Source: an uncultured Propionibacterium sp. (GTDB lineage: Bacteria > Actinomycetota > Actinomycetes > Propionibacteriales > Propionibacteriaceae). From it: 64,000 nucleotides of DNA. Of the stretch, positions 44,198 through 53,400 are shown piece by piece. The notes under the pieces are model-generated. The model did not search any database. It was not told where the DNA came from and was given only the letters and a program-made list of their open reading frames with translations. The DNA lies in assembly GCA_938036835.1 (NCBI GenBank), contig CALHWB010000018.1, forward strand, positions 1 to 64,000, in the 5' to 3' direction. Every line of letters starts with the position of its first letter. The first letter of the stretch is position 1. The position numbers and the translations under genes are program-made.

Positions 44198-44945
44198 TCG
44201 TGCGCCTATCCTCGCCCGCAAGGTCAAGGTTTCATCTGTGTTTATCGATGAGTCTGGTGCCAAGAATTCTGCGGGAGGGTTTTTCGTTGTCGGCTTCGTT
44301 AAATCTCGAAAAACCCCAACACTCGCGCGCGACATGCGGGATGTTCGGCAGAAGCATAGGCACTACGAAGAAGCTAAGTTTGGGCGCATAAATCGTAACA
44401 ATACTGGGTTCTACTTCGATCTGGCTGAAATGCTGGCCGCTGCTGATGTCCGGATCGGTGGGTCAGTCTACGACTCCCGAAGGCACTTCCCCAGTAACGA
44501 GCCGACATGGAAGGTCCAGGCGCGCATGTCAGCCCAGCTGGTCCTAGGTAACCTGAACCGTGGAGAGTTGCTCAACGTGTTCGTCGATCTTGTCCAAACG
44601 CCGCGCAGGGAGAGCGTTGCCAAACTGGTTCGGGAAAGGGTGAACGGGGTGCTCGGTCAACGCGTTGTCGTTGCGTCCTACGACTTCGACTCGCAGAGCA
44701 CAGACTTGCTTCAGTTAGCGGACCTGGTTGCGGGAGCGATAGCCTATGAGCGGCGTCAGTGGACTGGTGACACCCCGGATGCGCCAGGGGAAGCCAAGAC
44801 ACCAAAGGCACAAGTATCAGCGAGGTTGCGCCGGGCTTTCGGGTTGGATTCGTTTGCCGACGTGCATCGGGGCAAAGTGAACATTCTTACGATGAAGACC
44901 GAACCGAAACCGCTGCCGGGGTTTGACCTGGGACCCCTCGCGTGA
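44184..44945 (+). CDS. DUF3800 domain protein
   Basis: 253 residues from GTG 44184 with a GAGG about 8 bases upstream. The DUF3800 fold starts with the acidic motif VFIDESGAK (about residues 20-28) and ends with the QSTDLLQLADLVAGAIAY block (about 170-187); these form the putative RNase H-like active site. Members are frequent on phages and genomic islands and are suspected nucleases, but no activity is established here. Base composition differs from the chromosomal neighbours. Sits inside the tRNA-Thr element remnant. Confidence 0.8.
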   Translation: MKQSDRAPILARKVKVSSVFIDESGAKNSAGGFFVVGFVKSRKTPTLARDMRDVRQKHRHYEEAKFGRINRNNTGFYFDLAEMLAAADVRIGGSVYDSRRHFPSNEPTWKVQARMSAQLVLGNLNRGELLNVFVDLVQTPRRESVAKLVRERVNGVLGQRVVVASYDFDSQSTDLLQLADLVAGAIAYERRQWTGDTPDAPGEAKTPKAQVSARLRRAFGLDSFADVHRGKVNILTMKTEPKPLPGFDLGPLA

Positions 44946-45331
44946 AATGCTTGTGGTGTCGGTGGCCTTGGTATGACAGCCAGCACCCACCGGCCCGGCC
45001 TTGGCGCTAGCTGTGGTACCGGACAAGGCGCGTTAATGAGCGCGCACTCAAACGTACGGATCGGGGTTGCTTGACGAAAGGCAACCCCGATCTGGTTTTG
45101 TCAGTCCCACTCGGCAGGCTACTGAGCATGCACTACCTCTGGCAGCGCTGCCGGGCTTTGGCTCGCTGGATCGTGCCGCAATTCGATCACCCACAGGTTT
45201 GTGCACATCGAGCGCGGGCCAGTCGTTGTCTACCGGCAGGTCCTGGCCGTGCTGCCTGTCGATGAGGGCCGGGGGAGGCGCCCCTGCTCAGCGGAGCGCA
45301 CGGTGGCAGGCTGGCTCCGCACTGGTGACGT
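44946..45331. other. Non-coding stretch with no recognisable gene
   Basis: 386 bases between the DUF3800 gene and the recombinase fragment. Short ORFs on both strands (for example 45067-45786) show no family features or RBS. It may contain further decayed parts of the recombinase or an excisionase, but I cannot identify any. Confidence 0.5.
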
Positions 45332-45553
45332 CCGGTCAGATTCGCGCCGGCGGCCAGGGCGATCGGCCGCCCGGATGCGGCACCGCACATGCTGCGTCAC
45401 ACCGCTGTTACGCTGGCGATCCACGGCGGGGCGGACGTGAAAGCCGTGCAGCGGACGACCGCTGCGATGACCCTGGATGCCTACGGCCACCTGTGGGATC
45501 GCGGGCTGGACGACGTGGCCGGGCGCATAGACCGGCTGATCGCCGATTCCTGA
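45332..45553 (+). pseudogene. C-terminal fragment of a tyrosine recombinase (integrase)
   Basis: One reading frame gives FAPAARAIGRPDAAPHMLRHTA, the His-x-x-Arg region of a phage-type integrase, then LAIHGGADVKAVQR, and AAMTLDAYGHLWDRGLDDVA, ending at a TGA (45551-45553). The usual ...QRMLGH(A/S)... box before AAMTLD is missing: the LGH segment with the conserved His is deleted. The Tyr nucleophile context (LDAYGHL) remains. No upstream N-terminal part is found. Certainly non-functional alone. Confidence 0.75.
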
Positions 45554-45601
45554 CCGGTACCGTGCCGGTACCAAGCGTCTACGATTGGGCCTGTTGCCGG
45601 T

Positions 45602-45640
45602 CTTGTGAGCGGGGGCGAGAGCCCGGCTCCCTCCGGGGCC
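45602..45640 (+). repeat. Degenerate duplicate of the tRNA-Thr 3' half (remnant att site)
   Basis: Starts CTTGTgAGCGGGGG and ends CTCCCTCCGGGGcc, paralleling the anticodon loop to 3' acceptor of tRNA-Thr (43866-43906), with substitutions and two deletions concentrated in the T arm. About three quarters of the positions still agree. Marks the right edge of the lost element. Confidence 0.65.
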
Positions 45641-45687
45641 GCCCGGTCGGGTGGCCATTGGCCTGCTTCTGGGCTCGTCGGGACCGG

Positions 45688-46875
45688 TCAGGCGTCGATG
45701 CCGGTGGCTGCCAGGAAGGCCACACCGTCCCCGCTGATCCCGACCTCGGCGCCGGCCTTGATGAAGGTGGCCGAGCCGCGCGGTAGCACCAGGGCATCCG
45801 ATCCGGTGGACACGCCGATCTCGCCCTCGGTGGTGAGCAGGATACGTCCGGACGTCTCGGCGGGCGCATCGATCAACCGGCCCGGCCTGGCGTCCACCCG
45901 CCAGACGGCGAAGGCTCGCTCACCGCAGTTGTAATGCCACAGTCCCGGAGCCTCCGGCTCGGGCACCAGCAGGGGAATCGGGCCCGGGGTGAAGTCGACC
46001 ACCTGCACCAGGGCCGCCGGATCGATGTGTTTGTGGGTCAGGCCGCCGCGCAGCACGTTGTCGGAAGACCCCAGCACCTCCAGACCGGTACCCCGCAGAT
46101 AGGCATGCATCGTGCCCGGCCGGATATGCAGGGCCTCACCGGGTTGCAGGGTGCGCCGGTTCATCAACAGTGCCGCCAGCAGGCTGGGGTCACCGGGGAA
46201 ATACTCGTCCAGTTCGACCGCGGTGCAGGCGAACTCGCCTACCGGCCCGGGATCTGCCACGTGGTTCACCGCCGCGGTGACCACATCGGTGACCGCCCCC
46301 CGGCGCTGCTCGTCCAATACGAGGCAGTCGAGGAAGACCTCGGCCAGCCCCGCCGCGCCGTGCCGGTGGCGTAGCGGGGCGATTATCTCGGCTGCCTGCC
46401 GGCTCAGGCCGATGGCGCTGAACAGTTCCACGGTTTCCTCCGGCACCCGGAACCCGGCTAACGCCTCGAATGGGGTGAGGGCCACCAACACCTCGGGTTT
46501 GTCCCAGGGATCCTTGAAGGTGCGCTCGGCCGCATCCACCGGGATGTCGGCGGCCTCTTCCCGGGCGAAACCCTCCTGGGCGGCCACGCGATTCGGATGG
46601 GCCTGCAGGCTCAACGGCTTGGCCGCCGAAAGCACCTTCATCATGAAAGGCAGGCGGCAGTCGAATTCCAGGATGGCCGAATCCCCGAGCAGATCCGGGT
46701 TGTCGCCGATCACCTCGTCCAGGCGCCTGCTGCCCAGGGTGGCCGGCCCGCCCGGATGGGCGCCCAGCCAGTACTCGGCCATCGGACGGCCATCCGGTCG
46801 GATTCCCAGTAGTTCGGCAATGGCATCGGTGGATCCCCAGTCGTAATGCTTGATCTGGCCAAGCAGCGGCTCCAC
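45688..46875 (-). CDS. manA: Mannose-6-phosphate isomerase, class I
   Basis: 395 residues. Zinc enzyme interconverting mannose 6-phosphate and fructose 6-phosphate. The second GTG (46875, VEPLLGQIKHYDWGS) is preferred over the one at 46881 because an AGGGAGG Shine-Dalgarno is then 5 bases away and it matches the family start. Conserved: PFMMKVLSAAKPLSLQAHPN with two zinc ligands, DPWDKPEVLVAL, and RPGTMHAYLRG with the last ligands. Lies just beyond the tRNA-Thr element remnant, transcribed toward it. Confidence 0.94.
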   Translation of the reverse strand: MEPLLGQIKHYDWGSTDAIAELLGIRPDGRPMAEYWLGAHPGGPATLGSRRLDEVIGDNPDLLGDSAILEFDCRLPFMMKVLSAAKPLSLQAHPNRVAAQEGFAREEAADIPVDAAERTFKDPWDKPEVLVALTPFEALAGFRVPEETVELFSAIGLSRQAAEIIAPLRHRHGAAGLAEVFLDCLVLDEQRRGAVTDVVTAAVNHVADPGPVGEFACTAVELDEYFPGDPSLLAALLMNRRTLQPGEALHIRPGTMHAYLRGTGLEVLGSSDNVLRGGLTHKHIDPAALVQVVDFTPGPIPLLVPEPEAPGLWHYNCGERAFAVWRVDARPGRLIDAPAETSGRILLTTEGEIGVSTGSDALVLPRGSATFIKAGAEVGISGDGVAFLAATGIDA

Positions 46876-47136
46876 GGCCACCTCCCTAGAGTCTCGTGGC
46901 GCTCGTGCACCGACGATCCATCATACGCACCGGGTCGGCGCTGCCGTCGATGGTAATCCGGGATGGGTTACCCGATGCCGGTAGGGCGCCGCCCCAGGAC
47001 GGGCCTGGTACACCAGATCCGGCGGGTACCGGTGCCCGGGCCCGCAGCCGCTCGGGTGGCGCCCGATCCGGTAGGCTAGTGGCGCCCCGCCCGGGCGGAG
47101 AATGACATCGATGTGATTCGGCACTAGGCTGAAGCC

Positions 47137-47421
47137 ATGACCGAGGCTTTGCAAAATCAGGTGACGGTCGGCAACCCGCTGACCGAACGTGAGATGGCCA
47201 TCCTCGACTTCGAAGGTCGCTGGTGGCATGCCTCGGCCCCCAAGGATCAGGCGATCCGGCAGGAGTTCGATCTGTCGGCCTCGCGCTACTACCAGATTCT
47301 CAATCGGCTGATGGATCGCCCCGAAGCCCTGGAGCACTCCAGGCTGCTCGTCAAGCGCCTTCGCCGGCAGCGTGCGGAACGCCAGCGGCTGCGTTCGGCG
47401 GCACGACTCAATGCGCGCTGA
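47137..47421 (+). CDS. DUF3263 protein
   Basis: 94 residues. Matches the actinobacterial DUF3263 pattern: LTEREMAILDFEGRWW (about 15-30), then a helix-turn-helix-like IRQEFDLSASRYYQILNRLMD and a basic C-terminus with RRQRAERQRLRSAAR. Likely a small DNA-binding protein. Begins 22 bases after an in-frame upstream stop region with no strong Shine-Dalgarno. The convergent downstream gene shares a hairpin. Confidence 0.88.
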   Translation: MTEALQNQVTVGNPLTEREMAILDFEGRWWHASAPKDQAIRQEFDLSASRYYQILNRLMDRPEALEHSRLLVKRLRRQRAERQRLRSAARLNAR

Positions 47422-47454
47422 GCCGGCTGCGCGCCTTCCATTACCGTAAAAGAC

Positions 47455-47481
47455 CGGCCGGCGGCGGATCAACGCCGGCCG
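47455..47481. terminator. Hairpin between DUF3263 and the convergent small gene
   Basis: 9-bp perfect stem CGGCCGGCG/CGCCGGCCG with a 9-base loop. Overlaps the last codons of the minus-strand gene. Probably a shared bidirectional terminator. Confidence 0.5.
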
Positions 47482-47930
47482 ATGCGCCGCCAGACCTTGC
47501 GGCGCGGGGCAGGGACGTAGCCCCCCTTGGCCAGGCCGGCCCGCACCTCGAAGGGGTTCGCACCGTGCCAAGTGCCGGTCAGCAGCCAACTCCACAGGTT
47601 CGCCAGCAGGTACAGCGGCAGGAACGGCAAGCCGAGGCAGCAGGCCCACTGGCGGGCGTGGGCGGCCTCATGCTCCAGCACGCCGGGGTGCCGAGCGGTC
47701 AGCGTGGCCAGTTCCCCGTTCGGGACGATGACCACGCTGCCCATCGTGAAGGCTCCGGCGTCCGGAAACCGCAGCCGGTAGCGTTCGCCGAGCCAGAGCC
47801 GCCGGGGGCCGCGGCTGATCTGGGCCCGGCCGATGCTCGCCACCAGCAACCCCAGCGGGGTCGTCAGATTCACCCAGTTGGCCACCGCCCGTAGCCGATC
47901 GGCCCGGCCGGATTCCGCAGGCAGGCTCAT
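47469..47930 (-). CDS. Small membrane-associated protein with HExxH-like motif
   Basis: 153 residues from ATG 47930. The N-terminal half is basic with a short hydrophobic patch (TTPLGLLVASIG), the middle carries RHPGVLEHEAAHARQW, an H-E-x-x-H zinc-binding-like motif (near residue 91), followed by a hydrophobic segment (LGLPFLPLYLLANLWSWLL). This resembles actinobacterial DUF4157- or M56-type small putative peptidases. No RBS is obvious. The long ORF covering the groEL antisense is not real. Confidence 0.6.
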   Translation of the reverse strand: MSLPAESGRADRLRAVANWVNLTTPLGLLVASIGRAQISRGPRRLWLGERYRLRFPDAGAFTMGSVVIVPNGELATLTARHPGVLEHEAAHARQWACCLGLPFLPLYLLANLWSWLLTGTWHGANPFEVRAGLAKGGYVPAPRRKVWRRIGRR

Positions 47931-48038
47931 GCATCTAGTCTGCCGGAACCGAACCCGGTCGAGGCCATGCCGGCCACGGCGATCTTCCGTGGCCGTGCCG
48001 CCGCAAGAGACTTTCGATAACGCAGAAGGCCGCCGCCA

Positions 48039-48065
48039 TTTGCACTCCCCATCGTCGAGTGCTAA
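48039..48065. promoter_or_regulatory. CIRCE element 1 upstream of groEL (HrcA operator)
   Basis: TTTGCACTC, nine bases, GAGTGCTAA: differs from the CIRCE consensus (TTAGCACTC-N9-GAGTGCTAA) at one position. About 150 bases before the groEL start. Predicts heat-shock control by HrcA repressor. Confidence 0.9.
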
Positions 48066-48073
48066 GAATGTAG

Positions 48074-48100
48074 CTGGCACTTTCAACCGGGGAGTGCCAG
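48074..48100. promoter_or_regulatory. CIRCE-like element 2 upstream of groEL
   Basis: CTGGCACT, 11 bases, AGTGCCAG: an 8-bp perfect inverted repeat with the same core spacing as CIRCE (GCACT-N11-AGTGC), beginning nine bases after the first. Tandem CIRCE boxes are usual before actinobacterial groEL. Confidence 0.82.
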
Positions 48101-48155
48101 CAGCAGGCCGGGCTGCCGGTGAGGCCGAAGGGCCGTCCGTCGCGGGCACCAGTGA

Positions 48156-49838
<1,683 letters not shown>

Positions 49839-49852
49839 TCGATCGGTTCGCG

Positions 49853-49888
49853 CGCAGGGGCGGTCTCCCACCGGAGACCGCCCCTGCG
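49853..49888 (+). terminator. Strong terminator after groEL
   Basis: 16-bp perfect stem (CGCAGGGGCGGTCTCC with its complement) and a 4-base CACC loop, 15 bases past the stop. Very stable GC hairpin without a U tract. Confidence 0.85.
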
Positions 49889-50015
49889 GCGTTCCCGGGG
49901 CGAACCATTTCGTGGGCCATGACCGGGCCACGATGGACAACAGGCCATGGTTATGGTTCACCGCTATCGCGTTGCACGTTTCCGGTAGCGGGCCGCACCT
50001 GAAAGACTTGCAGTC

Positions 50016-51005
50016 ATGTGGTCCGGGGACGACTGGGGTGAGCGCGTCGATGTGTCCGACTGGTGCGAGGACTACCGCGAGCCGGTCGGTTCGTCAAAAG
50101 CTAAAGTTAGTTGGCTGGTCGAGCCCGGTAAGCGTGACGATCTCTGGCTGCACAAGGATGTGCCCGGCCACAAGAACGGATCGGTTCCCGGCACCGATTG
50201 GGCCGAAGTGATCGCCTCCCGAGTAGGGGAATCGCTCGGTGTGCCGTGCGCAAAAACGCGACTGTGCCGGCGAGCGGGAAGACGGGGCTCGCTGTCTTAT
50301 AACGTGAGGTCGTCGGGCTATGACTTCGTGGCGGGCGGCGACTACCTCAAGAGTCTGGGAGTTCCCGGCTATGTGCGCTATCGCCCCAAGGACGAGGTTC
50401 GTGACGAGGCCAAGGCTCGTGACCCTTGCCCTGGAGTCAAGCGCCCGGGACACCATCTGAAGAACATCCGGGAAGCGCTTAGCAGAATCGGACCCCCTGA
50501 ATCATTTGCCGGTGACGGCTCCTGGAGCGGCTTCGACGTGTTCGTGGGTTTCCTCATCCTGGACGCCATCATCGCCAACCAGGATCGGCATGAGGATAAC
50601 TGGGCCGTACTGCGCGCGCAGTTATCAACCGGCAGGGACCTACTGGCCGCGTCCTACGACCACGGCAGCAGCTTGGGCCACAACCTGCTGGATTCAAAGC
50701 GCGAGGCCATGCTACGGAACCGCGAAGAGCTTTCGGCGTTTGCCTGTAGGGGAAAGGCGAAGCGCTTCGAACACAGCGAAAGCCGCGGGCCGGTGACGCT
50801 AGTCAAGCTGGCAGCGGAGGCAATGGAGATGGTTGACCCCGCTGTGGCTAGCTGGTGGCGTGACCGTCTCAAGGAGTTTAAACTAGCATCAATCCATGAA
50901 ATCATCGGCGCGCTCCAGGGAATGTCACCCACCGAATCTAAGTTTGTCAGTGAACTACTGGACCTGAATCTTGGGAGGGTACGCGATGCGCTCGGCTGTT
51001 CTTGA
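50016..51005 (+). CDS. HipA-like serine/threonine kinase domain protein
   Basis: 329 residues. The N-lobe region has DDLWLHKDVPGHKNG (Lys for ATP binding, about residues 42-56) and WAEVIASRVGESLGVPCA, as in HipA kinases. The catalytic loop ANQDRHEDNW (about 187-196) gives the D-R-H-x-x-N signature and the following SYDHGSSLG (about 213-221) the metal-binding Asp. No HTH or HipB-like antitoxin is upstream. The ATG at 50016 has no strong RBS. Its stop overlaps the HIRAN-protein start by 20 bases, so the two are translated together. A toxin-like kinase role is inference from the HipA family. Confidence 0.82.
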   Translation: MWSGDDWGERVDVSDWCEDYREPVGSSKAKVSWLVEPGKRDDLWLHKDVPGHKNGSVPGTDWAEVIASRVGESLGVPCAKTRLCRRAGRRGSLSYNVRSSGYDFVAGGDYLKSLGVPGYVRYRPKDEVRDEAKARDPCPGVKRPGHHLKNIREALSRIGPPESFAGDGSWSGFDVFVGFLILDAIIANQDRHEDNWAVLRAQLSTGRDLLAASYDHGSSLGHNLLDSKREAMLRNREELSAFACRGKAKRFEHSESRGPVTLVKLAAEAMEMVDPAVASWWRDRLKEFKLASIHEIIGALQGMSPTESKFVSELLDLNLGRVRDALGCS

Positions 51006-51804
51006 TCCCACAACCACGAAGCATGGTTCGCAAGCGCGCGATGGCGAACTGCTGGTCATGTGGCAGCATCCCAGAACCCGACAAATCTTCCCGGTCGGTC
51101 GGCTCGCCCATGTGGGCAACCAGTTCCGGTTCTGCTACACCCAGGCTGCGAGAGACATCGAAGACTTCCGGCCCCTGCTCGGCTACCCGGAGTTGACCGA
51201 GGTCTATTCGAGTGACCAACTGCCGGCGTTGCTGGAGCAGCGGGTCATGTCGCCCAGGCGGCCCGATTTCGAGCAGTACGTGGGGATGCTCGGGTTGTCT
51301 GCCGGCCATGCGACCCCATGGGAGCAGGTGGTGGCATCCGGTGGCGGGCGCGCCGGCGACACCCTGCAGTTCATGCGCCTGCCAACGGCGGAAGACGGTC
51401 GTGCGCGAGCCCAGTTCCTGTGCAATGGTATCCGGCACATTCCCGGATACCGGGCCACCCTGCGCGGGCGTACGATCCGGGTGACGCGCGAGGAGCAGGA
51501 TCGGGCACTGGATGGGCTGCGGGCCGGGTTAAGGCTGCACCTGGAACCCGAACCGGACAACCCAGAGGATGCGAACTCGGTACTGGTGATGGCTCAAGAC
51601 GTTCCGCTTGGTTGGGTACCCCGCCTGCTGGCCCCCAGTATGGGTGAGCTAATGGCATCGGGCGTCACAGATGTCACCGTGGATCGAGTGGCGCCTGGTG
51701 CCCCAGCGCACCTGCGGCTCGTGTTAGAGCTTGATGCACCGGCGCCGCCCGGTTTCACATTCGACCCCGAGGGCCGTTGGGAGCCGCTGGCCGTCCAAGG
51801 ATAG
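50986..51804 (+). CDS. HipA-N-like plus HIRAN domain protein
   Basis: 272 residues from ATG 50986 with a GGGAGGG Shine-Dalgarno inside the kinase gene. The first half (about 10-125) follows the HipA N-subdomain/HipS pattern: ELLVMWQHPRTRQIFPVGRL, then FRFCYTQAARD, FRPLLGYPELTEVYSSDQLPAL and RRPDFEQYVGMLGL. The second half (about 185-235) is HIRAN-like: LEPEPDNPEDANSVLVM and LGWVPRLLAPSMGEL, a fold that binds DNA 3' ends in HLTF/Rad5 helicases. Linking a HipS-like region to HIRAN is unusual. It may modulate or target the kinase. The HipA-N reading is by eye. Confidence 0.75.
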   Translation: MRSAVLDPTTTKHGSQARDGELLVMWQHPRTRQIFPVGRLAHVGNQFRFCYTQAARDIEDFRPLLGYPELTEVYSSDQLPALLEQRVMSPRRPDFEQYVGMLGLSAGHATPWEQVVASGGGRAGDTLQFMRLPTAEDGRARAQFLCNGIRHIPGYRATLRGRTIRVTREEQDRALDGLRAGLRLHLEPEPDNPEDANSVLVMAQDVPLGWVPRLLAPSMGELMASGVTDVTVDRVAPGAPAHLRLVLELDAPAPPGFTFDPEGRWEPLAVQG

Positions 51805-51884
51805 GCAATCGGGATCGAGCTGCCCGGCAGCGCAGTCGGCGCCCGGTATCCGGTCCGGGGATCCCTGAGGATTGAAACCTGCCG

Positions 51885-51925
51885 GTCGGCGGCGTCGTGC
51901 CTGGACGCCCGGCCGGGCCGCCGAC
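51885..51925 (+). terminator. Hairpin after the HipA/HIRAN module
   Basis: 9-bp perfect stem GTCGGCGGC/GCCGCCGAC with a 23-base loop, 80 bases after the HIRAN stop. Moderate terminator candidate closing the module before cutC. Confidence 0.35.
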
Positions 51926-51978
51926 TGCCACCGGCGGGGGTACTGGGCAAAACCGCTGCCGGGCGGCAGCATGGTGAC

Positions 51979-52677
51979 ATGGCAGGTCTGCTTGAGGTTG
52001 TGGTGCTCGGCGCCGGGGACGCCCGGCGGGCCGAGGACGGCGGTGCCGACCGGCTGATGCTGGTCGGCGGGCTGACCGGCCAGGGCACCTCCCCGGAACC
52101 TGGCTTGGTCGAGCGGGTCCGGGCGGTCACCACCGTGCCCATCAGGCCGCTGCTGCGGCTGCGGGAGGGCTATCGAACCGATGGCGGCGAGATGGCCCGG
52201 CTGCACGGCCTGGCGGCGAGCTATCTGGCCGCCGGCGCCGAAGGCATGGTGCTCGGCTTCCTGGATGGCTATTCCGCCGTCGATGTCGAGGTGATAACCG
52301 AACTGGCCGCCGGCGGCGGCTGGCCCTGGACCTTCGACCATGCCATCGACCGCAGCCTGGACCCCGATGACGCCTGGCGTCGGCTGTTGGGCCTACCGGG
52401 CCTCGATCAGGTGCTCACCGCCGGTTCCAGCCGGGGCCTCGCGGTAGGACTGGAGGACCTGCTGGCCCGGGCCCGCCAGGACGAGCGGATCGCCGGGCTG
52501 ATCATGGCAGGCGGCGGCCTGACTCCCGAACATGTGGCCTGGCTGAGCAGGGCCGGAGTGCACAGCTTCCAGATCGGGCCACAGGCGCGTCCCGGCGGGG
52601 ACTTCTCGGCCGGGGTGGCCACCGCGCTGGTGCGCAGCTGGCGGATCGTCCTGGACTCCGAACCGGCCCGGCGGTGA
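51979..52677 (+). CDS. cutC: CutC family protein
   Basis: 232 residues of the CutC TIM barrel. Family blocks: GGADRLMLVGGLTGQGTSPE, VPIRPLLRLREG, AEGMVLGFLD, WTFDHAIDRS and TAGSSRGL. Once called copper homeostasis protein, CutC is now usually described as a phosphorolytic or metabolic enzyme of uncertain function; the copper link is weak. ATG 51979 has no good RBS. Next to a NUDIX gene 90 bases downstream. Confidence 0.9.
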   Translation: MAGLLEVVVLGAGDARRAEDGGADRLMLVGGLTGQGTSPEPGLVERVRAVTTVPIRPLLRLREGYRTDGGEMARLHGLAASYLAAGAEGMVLGFLDGYSAVDVEVITELAAGGGWPWTFDHAIDRSLDPDDAWRRLLGLPGLDQVLTAGSSRGLAVGLEDLLARARQDERIAGLIMAGGGLTPEHVAWLSRAGVHSFQIGPQARPGGDFSAGVATALVRSWRIVLDSEPARR

Positions 52678-52767
52678 CCGCGGCGCCGGGCAGCTGCGGC
52701 AGGCGGACGGTTCGGTGACGCCCGGTTCCGGCACCGGCCTGGCGGCGCCGGCGTCTAGGCTGCCGCT

Positions 52768-53400
52768 ATGAGCGTTGAGGATCGTCGTCCGCTTGTTGCG
52801 GTGCCGCCCCCGCAGCGGCCACTCCGCACCCGGCGGGCCGCCCGGGTGGTCGTCCGGGCCGCCGGGCGGGTGCTGCTGCTGGCCGATACCGATCCCGGCC
52901 TGCCCGGCTCCGGATGGTGGGTCACCCCGGGCGGCGGACTGGACACCGGCGAAGACTTCCGGGCCGCGGCCGTCCGCGAACTGCTTGAGGAGACCGGCCT
53001 ACAGGTGGCCGCCTCGGATCTGGTGGGGCCGCTGGCCCGCCGGGTGGTGCGGCACGGCTATAGCGACCAGGTGCTGGTGCAGGCCGAGGAATTCTTTGCG
53101 CTCGACCTGCCGGCGGTCTTCGAGCCGGACACCACCGGATTCACCGCCGAGGAGCGGGCCACCATCGCCGGAGCGCGCTGGTTCAGGCTGGACGAGTTGG
53201 GTGGCATCACGGTGTGGCCGGCCCAACTGGCCGGCCTGCTCGATGCCGCAGGTCAGCCCGGACCCGTCGATTGGGGGGACATGGAGGAATCCACCGTCCC
53301 GGTCCGGCTTGGCCACCGCGGCTGCGATCGGGTACCGCCGCCGGCCCGGCTGGGGGCGGCTGGCGACCCCGCATCGGCAGCCACCCGGGGAAACGGCTGA
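52768..53400 (+). CDS. NUDIX hydrolase
   Basis: 210 residues. Hydrolyses a nucleoside diphosphate linked to another moiety. NUDIX box GLDTGEDFRAAAVRELLEETGL begins near residue 57 (G-x5-E-x7-R-E-x2-E-E-x-G). Before it, RVVVRAAGRVLLLADTD is the typical first strand. The basic/Pro-rich C-terminal tail is variable. Stop and galK start overlap (TGATG), so the two may be coupled. Substrate unknown. Confidence 0.9.
   Translation: MSVEDRRPLVAVPPPQRPLRTRRAARVVVRAAGRVLLLADTDPGLPGSGWWVTPGGGLDTGEDFRAAAVRELLEETGLQVAASDLVGPLARRVVRHGYSDQVLVQAEEFFALDLPAVFEPDTTGFTAEERATIAGARWFRLDELGGITVWPAQLAGLLDAAGQPGPVDWGDMEESTVPVRLGHRGCDRVPPPARLGAAGDPASAATRGNG

Larger units (their letters stand above)
43866..45640 (+). 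mobile_element. Remnant of an integrative element in tRNA-Thr
   Basis: Bounded on the left by the 3' half of tRNA-Thr and on the right by a degenerate copy of the same half. The roughly 1.7 kb between hold a lipoprotein-start fragment, a DUF3800 gene and the tail of a tyrosine recombinase, the usual cargo and integrase arrangement. Most of the element has been lost and the integrase is inactive. The interior has a different, less biased base composition than flanking genes. Confidence 0.65.

Noticed and set aside
43908..45660. Possible complete prophage or active mobile element
   Set aside because: Too short, with no structural, replication or intact integrase genes; only the remnant call is supported.
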